This document shows positions 1 through 9,130 of a stretch of DNA of 64,000 bases, piece by piece (the first letter of the stretch is position 1; each line of letters begins with the position of its first letter). This stretch comes from Sabellastarte sp. h YS-2021. Taxonomy: Eukaryota > Annelida > Polychaeta > Sabellida > Sabellidae. Both the position numbers and the translations under genes were made by a program. Location: NCBI GenBank assembly GCA_964017235.1, contig OZ024933.1, forward strand, positions 55,782,255 through 55,846,254, read 5' to 3'. The notes under the pieces are model-generated. The model worked only from the letters and a program-made list of their open reading frames with translations, had not been told where the DNA came from and did not search any database.

Positions 1-456
1 AACTTATCAAATAACCACAGTGGTTTTCTGTGTCATGTGACCTTTTATATCTATTCAAAATATAATATTAGTGCCATATCACCTTCATTTGATGTATTGT
101 ATCTAAGGATAAGGGCTGTTTTGAAATGGAAAACCTTGTTGCCACATATAAACTTCCCAAAGACTACTTTAGTGAGGTGTTCTGTGTAATTATACTTTAT
201 TTACAGCCATTTCAAATTTTGAAGTGGAGAAAAGTTTATGGTAGCCATATTTAAGTCCTCTTTACAAAATTTAAGCCCACTATCTCCCAGACTTAGAGTT
301 AAGTCCACTGACTTAGCAATTTCAAGGACTTAGCTGCTTTGTGAAATCTGCTAAGTCTAAGACCACAGATTTAACATTCTTTTGACAAAATGTAAGACCA
401 AAGTCTTAAATTTAAGTCTAAATCTGGACTTAGGTCCCTTTGTGAAATCGGCCCCT
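1..456 (+). mobile_element. Fold-back DNA element, family A, left end cut by window (copy A1)
   Basis: This is the inner and right part of a non-autonomous element. It matches copy A5 (8379-8958) closely and in the same orientation, including the AACCACAGTGG core and the following TTTTCTGTGTCATGTGAC. It ends in GTGAAATCGGCCCCTG, the inverted complement of the left end seen in A5. The right arm is full of short CTTAG/CTAAG words. No reading frame is present. About 120 bases of the left end lie outside the window. Confidence 0.8.
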
Positions 457-610
457 GATGTAACTGGTGGCGTTTGTTTGTCTGAGTGCCAGTAGCCTTG
501 CTTAAGGCTCAGATTTACATGATATCCTTTTTCAAACATGCACACAGATATTTGGTATTCATAAAGCACTCATACATGTTATGAGATAGACGTTTATCAG
601 ACAGTATGCT

Positions 611-769
611 CAAGTGGGAAAGCTGGTAGTTGCTTGCCGTTGGTCGGCAGTTTACAGTACAGAACCCTAGCGAACTTAATGTACTGGTTTCCTCTGCCCT
701 TCCAACTACCCGTCGTGATATGACCTGTAGAGTGTTGAAAGCGACGTAAAACCCCAAATAAATAAATAA
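611..769 (+). mobile_element. tRNA-derived SINE, family 1, 5'-truncated, with 15-bp target-site duplication
   Basis: The body starts inside the element at CAAGTGGGAAAGCTGG, so the tRNA-like head is missing, and it ends in a short AAATA-type tail. The 15-base ATCAGACAGTATGCT occurs directly before (596-610) and after (770-784). This is the footprint of target-primed insertion of a 5'-truncated copy. The last part (GTGTTGAAAGCGACGTAAAACCCC) is the conserved 3' end shared by all copies in this window. Confidence 0.9.
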
Positions 770-794
770 ATCAGACAGTATGCTGCTCTAAAAG

Positions 795-900
795 TCAGTA
801 CATGTATGAGTGCATTATATAAACTGAAACTCCATTATCTAAACTACATTTTTCCCCTATCTACAAGGAAACTTGAGCCTTCAGTAAGGCTAGTGTGCCA
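795..900 (+). repeat. Dispersed ~105-bp repeat, copy 1 of 2
   Basis: The stretch from AGTCAGTACATGTA to CTTCAGTAAGGCTAGTG is repeated with few changes at 7003-7106, in the same orientation. It contains no frame or tRNA-like boxes. Both copies lie near a family 1 SINE, so it may be a fragment of a larger unrecognised element. Confidence 0.7.
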
Positions 901-1065
901 GCAAAAATAACTTGAAATGTTACTAACAGATTTAGTTTATTTTTTTGGAAACGTGAACAATGGCACAAGAAAGAAGTGATTATATTTCGGGTGTGATTCC
1001 GTTCACCATCTGGATCCAGGAGTGTTTTAACAGATGTTCTATCACTGCAATCATAAACAATAGTG

Positions 1066-1902
1066 CAGGGGCCGGTTTCATGAACAGACTTAAGCCTTGA
1101 GTCAGACTCAAAAGTTGAGACTTTGTCTCAAATTTCGGAAATATTTTGCTGAGTGTGTGAACTCAGACTCAATGCATTTCACAAACAAGCTCAACTTGAG
1201 ACCTGGCTCAGTCACAGGCTCAAATTTGAGCCCATGAAGGAGGTGTCTCAAATTTGAGTCCACGCTTTGATGCCAAAAAACACATACATAAAGCGATACA
1301 ATTTGTTCCAAAATGAAATTGATAAATCTTGAAATCTTCTATTTTCATTTTATTTTGTAATTTTTATTTATTTATTTTATTTCATTTATTATAGTGACAT
1401 GTATACATACAATTGGTAACAATGTTAGATATGACAAATGTAGTACACCCAGCCCTCTTGGGCTTATATGTTTAATTACAGCCACATATTCAATATTTAC
1501 TAACAACAAAAGTCAATAGAATTGACATGCTTTATAGGCTATTATCAAATGACAGGCCTCAAGGGTGGACTCAAAGCCAGACTCAACCTCAGTTGAGTCT
1601 CAATCTTATGGATCACTTAGAATAATATATTATCATATAATTTCTTTGTATTATGAGTATTAAAGATATTTAAAATGATAATAATCATGAAATATAACTT
1701 TTTAAACTAAAAATAAGCCCACTAAATATATGAAATGAGATTAAAAAGTTGAGACCATAACTTGAGACTGGTCTCAGCTGATCCACCCTTTGTGAAATCC
1801 ATTTGAGCCAAAAACTCAGCCGAGACAAAAGTCTCAGATTTGAGACCCTGACTCAGCCTTGAGTCTGGCTCAGTTTGAGACTTTTCATGAAACCGGCCCC
1901 AG
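1066..1902. mobile_element. Fold-back DNA element, related family A' (copy A2)
   Basis: It begins CAGGGGCCGGTTTCATGAA and ends TTTCATGAAACCGGCCCCAG, inverted terminal repeats of about 18 bases. The arms consist of repeated words such as GACTCA, TTGAGAC and CTCAAA, which are complementary between the two arms. The centre (about 1330-1530) is AT-rich and unlike the arms. No coding capacity. A flanking GTG on the right also precedes the left end, but this is too short to prove a target-site duplication. Confidence 0.75.
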
Positions 1903-3121
1903 GTGTCCTGCCTTGGCTAAGGTCTATGTTTTCCGAGTGCTCTTGTCTCAAATGTTGGACATGGGCCAAATTTGAATATAACAAGGCATAAAGGTGACAG
2001 CTGATTGATCAATTGCAAAATTAAAAATCCACTTCATCCCTCTTGCTGAATATTGAATTTAAACATAGTATTTCCAATGTAAGGGACATAGTTTGAGAAT
2101 AAGCAATAACATTGATAACTAACAGTGCATGGAATATGAGATGAGATAATCAAAGAGTTTTATGTTCAATACCATTATAATCCTTTGCCAGATTATATTT
2201 GGAAGCCACATTTGTTGGCTTTCTCTAAATACAACCATGTTTAGAGTTAATGAAAATTCAAAATACATTATCTTAAGTTTGGGCAGCACCATCTCGAGAT
2301 GTCCTGCACAATCTCGAGATGTTTGCCTCAACTCAAGGTCTTGAGTTTGTGCAAGGCCTAACATAGCCAAGTTATTATGAGTTTTCAAGATATGTTCTGT
2401 ACCAAAAAATATATCAACATGGGGATATAAATATCTTGTCTGTTGTATCAGATCCATCTTATGTACAATGAACTATATTTCTAAATGTTTCCCTAAATTG
2501 TAAATTTATAACCACCAACATAATAAAAGAAAAACAAACAAATCAGACATTTTTAATCTTGTGGGAAGCCTTCTGTCGGATCTGCAATTGTTTTTGCAGA
2601 TGTTCTTTCTATATCAAAACAATTGTTAAAAGCTGCAAAAACAACAAGACAAAAAGTCATTTGTTTGGACCTTGAATATGCTTGTAGCCTGCCAATCAAA
2701 TGCCAGCTTTTCATTTTCTTTCTCGCGCCTTTTCCCGCACAAGCAGACGACATTTCCACATTTATCCAAGCAAATACTGACATCTGACCTGGGACATTCC
2801 AAAATGACATTTGTGGTTGTTTTTTTCTTTTTGTCAAATCTAGAAAATAACTGTTGGTAGCTTCTTTTAAAGTAATTGCTTCTCAAACTTATTATTTGGG
2901 GAGAGAATCTGTATTGATGAGATGAATTCTAGATTTTTATTTTAAAACTGAGTTTAGCTGTTTTTATTGTTATTTGTCTGGGTATCGAAAAGATATATAC
3001 ATTGCAAAAATACTTTTATAACTCTTAATTTCCATTATAAAATGAAAGGCTGTGCAGTCAAATGAAATGCGTCTCTGCACACATTGTGGGAGTAGAATCT
3101 ACTTCACAGATAAAGAGTTGT
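1903..3121. other. Non-coding stretch without recognisable gene
   Basis: AT-rich sequence. Two ATCTCGAGAT palindromes sit 20 bases apart (about 2290 and 2311). The more GC-rich patch at 2690-2800 has overlapping minus-strand frames of 86-94 residues, but no domain is recognisable. Confidence 0.5.
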
Positions 3122-3201
3122 CCAAATTCAAAATTTTAAATATGTTATTTGGAATTCCAGATATGTATTTCCAAATAGCATATTTCATATTTTGAATTTG
3201 G
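3122..3201. repeat. 80-nt near-perfect hairpin
   Basis: The left arm 3122-3154 and the right arm 3169-3201 are inverted complements over 33 bases with about three mismatches, separated by a 14-base loop. The size and shape would fit a small fold-back element or a pre-microRNA-like stem. The arms match no microRNA family I can recall. Confidence 0.75.
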
Positions 3202-3691
3202 ATGGCGGTTCCAGGCTTTCGTAGTCAGGTTTTACAATCAAAATAAACTACTTAGGCTTGGTACACTCACGGAAATGCACCAGCCAATGAGGACCAACAA
3301 TTGCTTTATATTCTATTTTATCTTGTTTTGTTTGTCATGGTAAGGTATGTACCAAGTTAGGGTGGAGAACAATATACAAATAAGTCTAAAAGTCTGTATG
3401 ACCGTCTTTCTGAAACCCTGAGCCAATCATATAATCAGTCTTACACTAATTCAATTGAAATAACTGTTGAATTCCAAAAAAATAAAAAGGTTTCATCTGT
3501 GTCCATTATTCACATGTTTCATACTTTTGGCAATATATAATTCTGTACTTTTCAAAATCTAAATAGACATACATATACATTCTGACGCAGCTACATACAT
3601 AGCTAGATTTTTGTACAGACAAAAGTCAAGTAAAAGTTCTGTATTTACTTGTCTACTGTAGTCCTCAAATACATAATTGTGTGTCTGGAAC

Positions 3692-4350
3692 CAGGGCCTG
3701 TATTCACAAAGATTCTTATTTTTGGAATTAGTCTTATTCTTAGAATTTTTCTTAGAATTGTCGTTTTTCTTAGAAAAATTCTAATAAGAATTTTCCTATT
3801 CACAAAGATCCTTATTCTTAGAGTTAGGCTTATTCTTAGAATTTTTCTAAGAATGGTTTTTATGCTTAGAATTTTTCTAAGAATAAGAATTTTCTATCCA
3901 CAAAGATTTTTATTCTTAGAATATTCTAAGAATTGATTTAAATCTAAGACTGGCACATAGCATGCTTAACTTAAGAAAAATAGTTCTTTTGGTGATTATA
4001 GTGCAGCAACTGAATGCAAATTGACATCCAGAACAGAGTGTTACAGATATTAAATTGTCTATTTTGTGTACTGTACAGTGTAATGAAATGCAGACTCTTT
4101 TCAAAATTTCTAACTTTCTGTTCACATATGCCAAGATCTATATTCTTAGAATTTTTCTTAGAATTACACTTAGTCTAAGAAAAATTCTCTAAGAATTGCA
4201 TACATTTCCCTTTATTCTACTCTTAAAATTATTCTTAGCTAAGAATTGTATTGAGAATAGGATTTTGTTCTAAGTATAAGAAAATTCTTAGCAAAGAATT
4301 TTTCTTAGACTTAAGTGTAATTCTAAGAATCTTTGTGAATACAAACCCTG
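3692..4350 (+). mobile_element. Fold-back DNA element, family B (copy B1)
   Basis: The ends are CAGGGCCTGTATTCACAAAG and the inverted complement of CAGGGTTTGTATTCACAAAG, with complementarity continuing into GATTCTTAG. The arms are made almost only of TTCTTAGAAT-type words in both orientations. The centre (about 3940-4130) is ordinary sequence and matches, inverted, the centre of B2 at 62149-62804. No coding capacity; the partner transposase is not in the window. Confidence 0.8.
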
Positions 4351-4375
4351 ATACTGACGAAAGATCCCCAGAAAT

Positions 4376-4958
4376 CATGGGCAGATTTCTCGAAACGTCT
4401 TAGCCCAGTTTCAGGCTCAGACTTGAGACTTCAAATTATTTGAACATTTATCTTGAGCCCATCGGCTCAGCCTTTATGGATTTCATAAAAGGTCTCTGTC
4501 TCAGATTTGGCTGACCCACTGGCTCAAAGGCTGAAACTGGTAGGTAGTGGGCTTAAGTTTTGTAAACAGAGGCTCAAATATGGTTGCCATAATTCTTCTG
4601 CACTTGAAAATTGGAAATGGATGGAAATATGGTACAGGTATATAACCCAACACCCTGAAGTGGTCATCAGATGTTTTTATATGTTTACAAGGTTATTCAT
4701 TGCAATATAGCATTTTAAACCGAATAAAATGTATAAAAGAAGGGACATATGTCTATGGGAAAATATTCTGACTAGAAATAAAGAATCAAATGACACAGAA
4801 AACCACTGTGGCTTTTTATAATCTTAGTCTCAACTGAAACACCTTCTGTGAAAACCGTTTGAGACAAAGACTTAGCTGAGCCAAAGGGCTCAGATTTGAG
4901 TAAGTGGCTCAGCCTGAGACTGGGCTAAGTCTAAGACCTTTCATGAAATCGGCCCCTG
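4376..4958 (-). mobile_element. Fold-back DNA element, family A (copy A3)
   Basis: The right end is TTTCATGAAATCGGCCCCTG; the left end is a degraded version with GGGCAGATTTC. The interior carries the family A core in reverse orientation (GACACAGAAAACCACTGTGG near 4793), so this copy is inverted relative to A1 and A5. The outer arms use GGCTCAG/CTGAGCC words in place of the CTTAG words of A1. Confidence 0.7.
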
Positions 4959-5141
4959 GAGTCCCAATATGGGATCTGGATCAACTTCGAATAGGACCAT
5001 GCCAGGAGTGGATCCACCTTGTGTGAAAATAAGACCTCACTGTGATGTATAGCTGTCAAGTTATGTCTGCCAACAGACAGACAAACAAACGGACCAATGT
5101 GATTGCAATACACTAAATTTTCTCCTTGGAGGGGGGGGGGG
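4959..5141 (-). repeat. Fragment of a widespread GGATCC-rich repeat (family W), with G11 tract
   Basis: On the minus strand this reads as the start of family W: a CTCCAAGGAG-like motif, a GTTTGTTTGTCTGTCTG-type stretch, then TGGATCC and GATCCGGATC-like words. It abuts element A3. The 11-base G tract at 5131-5141 sits at its edge. It is a short and degraded copy compared with the array at 28290-29145. Confidence 0.55.
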
Positions 5142-5780
5142 ATAATTTTCTATTTGATTTAAGAAGCCAGCAGGTAAATAAGCTTATTTGGGCCAACAAT
5201 AAAGCAGATGCTTTAAGTAAGCTTACAAATTCTACAGTTGTGTTAAATCCCCTTTACATCTCAGAAGATATCCACTTGATCCATTCTACCCAGACAGCTA
5301 TATACTGTTACTAGAAGGCGATAATAAGAAACCACTCTGACCTATAGTTTGAAAAAATGACAAGGACGGATGCAGCATGAAAGCCAACATTACATGTTGG
5401 GTGCGATAAAGTCACGAAACTAGGCCACTCTTCAGAAAAAAAAGTATTTTCTCTTGTCTAGACTAGTTGGAACGGATTATAAATGTCTTCCAGAGAACAG
5501 TATCTTGCCAAATGACAGAGTGTTCAACATATATCTACAGGAAAACAGCAGTCTTTGTGTCAGTTGGACTCGGTAAGTTAATGACATATAATGACCCTAT
5601 TTTTTTTGTAACTGTGACATATTGATACTGATAAAGTGGGACACCCGGTGTTATTTAGCTGGTATTGTGTTCTTTAATGCATAGTTCCTGACTGTGACAA
5701 TGGTTTAAAGTTATAAAGCAATAAACTTCATATTTACTTTAATATTTTTCCTTGCAAACAGCAATAGTTGTTTTTTTCAT
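5142..5780. other. Non-coding stretch
   Basis: No frame, repeat family or RNA gene could be recognised here. Confidence 0.4.
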
Positions 5781-6304
5781 CAGGGACCGGTTTCACAGAA
5801 GGATTTAGCCTGAACTTAGGGTTAAAGACTTTTGTCGTACACTCAGGCTAACAAGAAGCAGATCACTTTAAACTTTGGATAAGGCTTGGGCTCAAAGTTA
5901 AGTCCACTTGAAAATAGACGTAACTTTTGGTAAACAAAGACTTAAGCCGCCAAATTTTTTTCACTTCAAACTTTACAATTATTGATCGTATAGGGTCAAT
6001 ATATATAAAAGGCCTACCTAGAGTAGTTTACGAAGTTTTTAGTTTTCCATTGCATAACATCATTTTTTTTCCTCAGATAAAATGTATTTTAAGGGAATAT
6101 ATGTCACCAGAAATATATTTTGACTAGAAATAAAGGGTCACGTGACATGGACAAACACTGTGGTTATTTGATAAGGTTAATCTTAGCTAAGAAACCTTTT
6201 TTGAAATTCTTTAAAGTCCAAAACTTAGCTAAAACAAAAGATTCAGTTTTTAATGGCTTGTAAGTCTTTGCTAAGTCTAAGACCCTTTGTGAAACAGACC
6301 CCGG
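5781..6304 (-). mobile_element. Fold-back DNA element, family A (copy A4)
   Basis: The ends are CAGGGACCGGTTTCACAGAA and TTTGTGAAACAGACCCCGG. The interior shares with A3 the stretch around ACTAGAAATAAAG, followed by CACTGTGGTTATTTGATAAG, the reverse of the A1/A5 core. Arms carry CTTAG/CTAAG words. Non-autonomous. Confidence 0.75.
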
Positions 6305-7002
6305 ATAATATGAAATGCCCTTACATTTTTTGTGAGTGCAATCAAACTCAGATCTCAATCTAAAATATAACTTACAAAATCTCAACAAAAATACATTGTA
6401 TATTTACATTTCTCTAAGTTTACTGCAGCATTGCAATTTTATATGAAAGGATTTGAACTCAACAACTCTATGTCTCAGACATGTTTAGAATTGCCTGCCT
6501 ATCAATTTCCGGAACAAATTCCCAATTACAACATCTGCTGTTCATTGGCACTTCCTGATGCACTATCAAATCCCATTCTGTGTAAACACTATGAACCAAG
6601 AAAAACTAAAATAATGATAACAATCGCTTTATTGTTGAAGATTTAAAAGGTATATTTTATAAATTCGAAATAAAAGTTACAAGTATCAACATCACAGATT
6701 GCCTTATTAGCATACAACCACATTTAGCCATAGAATGCTGATTGTTTCTCTTACAAATAACCTCAATACAGCGACCAGTGAGGATTGTATGCATTCAGAA
6801 TTTCAAAGCAAGAAGGCAAGCTCTCCAGAAGAAGGGCCTTGTAAACTTTGCACAGACCATCTAGTTTTTAAAGCATTTTATGTATAACGTTTACTAAACG
6901 TTTAACGATAAATGTTACAAAAACGTTATAAATGAACATAATTATGTCTGAATAATAATGGGGTCAGAGGTCTTTCTCTTAGCTGATTGTTTCTTTAAAA
7001 GT
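6305..7002. other. Non-coding stretch
   Basis: AT-rich. Short palindromic AACGTTTA/TAAACGTT words occur near 6885-6930. No gene recognised. Confidence 0.4.
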
Positions 7003-7106
7003 CAGTACATGTAGGAGTACATTATAGAAACTGAAACTCCATTTTCTGAACTGAAAACTTTCCCGAACTGCAAAGGAACTTGAGCCTTCAGCAAGGCTAG
7101 TGTATA
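7003..7106 (+). repeat. Dispersed ~105-bp repeat, copy 2 of 2
   Basis: Direct copy of 795-900, somewhat diverged, ending CTTCAGCAAGGCTAGTG. Confidence 0.7.
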
Positions 7107-7245
7107 ACTACAACGTAGCAACTTTTAACGACTGCTCCCAGTGTACATAATCAAAATATATGAGCCAATGCAGAATGCCTTACCAATCAGGTTTGCCTCT
7201 GTTTTTTCTTCTAAGATTTTGGGGGCAAGGCAACAGACATAATGA

Positions 7246-7468
7246 GGGCCACGGTGGCACAGTGTAAGACACTCGCCTCCCACCTCTGAGATCAAAGTTT
7301 GAATCCTGGTGTGACCTCAAGTGGGAAAGCTGGTAGTTGTAGTTGGTTGGTCGGCAGTTTACAGCACAGAGCTTTGACCAACTGTATTTACTGGTTTCCT
7401 CTGCTATTCTTACTACCCATCACACTATGACCAATTAGGTAATAGGCTTGATCAAAAGCTCTAAATAA
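7246..7468 (+). mobile_element. tRNA-derived SINE, family 1, diverged
   Basis: The head GGGCCACGGTGGCACAGTG carries a polymerase III A-box-like motif and GTTTGAATCC a B-box-like motif. The body follows with GTGGGAAAGCTGG and GGTTTCCTCTGC. The 3' part is degraded and the tail is not clear. An old copy; no clear target-site duplication. Confidence 0.8.
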
Positions 7469-8378
7469 CTAACTTGACAACAGACACATTGATTTGCCCC
7501 ATTGAAAACAAAAACACTGTTTCTGCTTTTTTCATTCTGTACAAGTAATGCTTGAAGTCCATCCCCTGTACTAGGTAATTAGGTATCAGTGATAATGCAA
7601 AGATGGGTAAGATATCATAAAATGAAATTGGTAGCATGATGTGATAGTCTGAAGCAAGATACCAAAATAGCCTTTAATCAAAAGCTAACTAATGTATTGC
7701 ATAATTCCATTCCATAAACCTTCTTGGGAATAATTGCCCTAAATTGCTCCCCAATTTTATTCTTTCCAGTTGTAAAATATGGAATTCATTATAACTTCCA
7801 TTCATAAAAATGAAGGTACCAAAAATATTGATGTACCATCTAAACCTATCCCTGATAAAAGTGATTTGGCTTCAATTCAATAACTTAATTTTGTGTTGAA
7901 CTAAAAATACTTTTTTTTGCAGTAAAAATTACCAGCCACCTTTCAACTCTCCCAATCATTCTAACAGTTTTTCATTGAGACCAAATTACTTAATAATCTC
8001 TGAGGGTTATTACATGAAATATCCTAGAGGTTTATATAGAGTATATACCTGACAACTACAAAGAATTTTTGCCAGAACATATACATCTGTGTTATATCTC
8101 TGACAAAAATATGAAGAGTATTCTGAAGTTTCTGAAATAATACATGATTAATCTGATATCTATTATTCCGGATGGATTATCTTGTAGATGCATCAAATAC
8201 AGACAAACAAACAGGCTTATTGGATTACAAAGATAAAATTTGATGTTGTTCTTGACAGGAAATTACAAAAGCAAAATAATTGTGAGATTGAATTTGAAAA
8301 CAATACCCACTTTGGTAAATATGTAGCCCTTCCTAGGCGCCATTTCGTTTTAACCAACCCATTCCTACAGCGAAAGTA
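7469..8378. other. Non-coding stretch
   Basis: AT-rich, no gene or repeat family recognised. Confidence 0.4.
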
Positions 8379-8958
8379 CAGGGGCCGATTTCACTAAAGG
8401 ACTTAAACTAAGTCCCTTTTGTGGCTAAGTCTTGGACTTAAATCAAGGCTTTGGTCTTAGCTAGAAAAATGGATTTCACAAAGGTGACTTAGCTAAGTCC
8501 AGGCTTATCATATAACCACAGTGGTTTTCTGTGTCATGTGACCTTTTGTATCTATTCAAAATATAATATTGATGCCACATATTCTTCTTTTAATGTATTT
8601 TATCTAAGGATAAGTGCTGTTTTGAAATTGAAAACCTTGTTAGCACATATAAACTTCCCAAACACTACTTTAGTGAGGTGTTCTGCATAATTATAATTTA
8701 TTTACAGCCATTTCAAATTTTGAAGTGGAGAAAAGTTTATGGCAGCCATATTTAAGTCCTCTTTACAAAATTTAAGCCCACTACCTCCCAGACTTAAATC
8801 TAAGTCCACTGACTTAGCAAATCCATGGACTTAGCCCCTTTGTGAAATCCGCTAAGTCTAAGCCCGCTGACTTAGCACATTTTTGACAGAATTTAAGACC
8901 AAAGTCTTAAACTTATGCCCCAAAACAGGCTTAAGTCCGTTCGTGAAATCGGCCCTAG
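8379..8958 (+). mobile_element. Fold-back DNA element, family A, full length (copy A5)
   Basis: The most complete family A copy. It starts CAGGGGCCGATTTCACTAAA and ends TTCGTGAAATCGGCCCTAG. Arms are built from GACTTAG/CTAAGTC words, and the central part is nearly the same as copy A1. About 580 bp with no frame. The symmetric ends and lack of coding sequence identify a non-autonomous cut-and-paste type element. A CAGGG end recalls the hAT superfamily, but no 8-bp duplication was found. Confidence 0.8.
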
Positions 8959-8986
8959 GTGTATCTGAATTGTTTCGTATGGTTAT

Positions 8987-9130
8987 ATGCTAATGATATA
9001 TATATGTTCACCAATGGGTGTTACACATGTGGCTATATGCAAATGAGGAAATCCTCAGTCTAAATGTTATTGACAGACATATGCAAATGAGTCAAACCTC
9101 ATTGGATGTTGCTTGTGAATGTATGCAAAT
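8987..9130 (+). repeat. Four spaced octamer-like motifs (ATGCAAAT)
   Basis: ATGCTAAT at 8987 and perfect ATGCAAAT octamers at 9037, 9081 and 9123, all in the same orientation, 42-50 bases apart, each preceded by TAT or CAT. This is either a degraded tandem repeat or a cluster of POU-factor sites. No gene was recognised nearby. Confidence 0.6.

Noticed and set aside
2553..2886. Overlapping minus-strand frames with Cys residues (CLDKCGNVVCLC)
   Set aside because: Cys spacing fits no zinc-finger family I know, the frames overlap each other, and there are no splice or start signals to support a gene.
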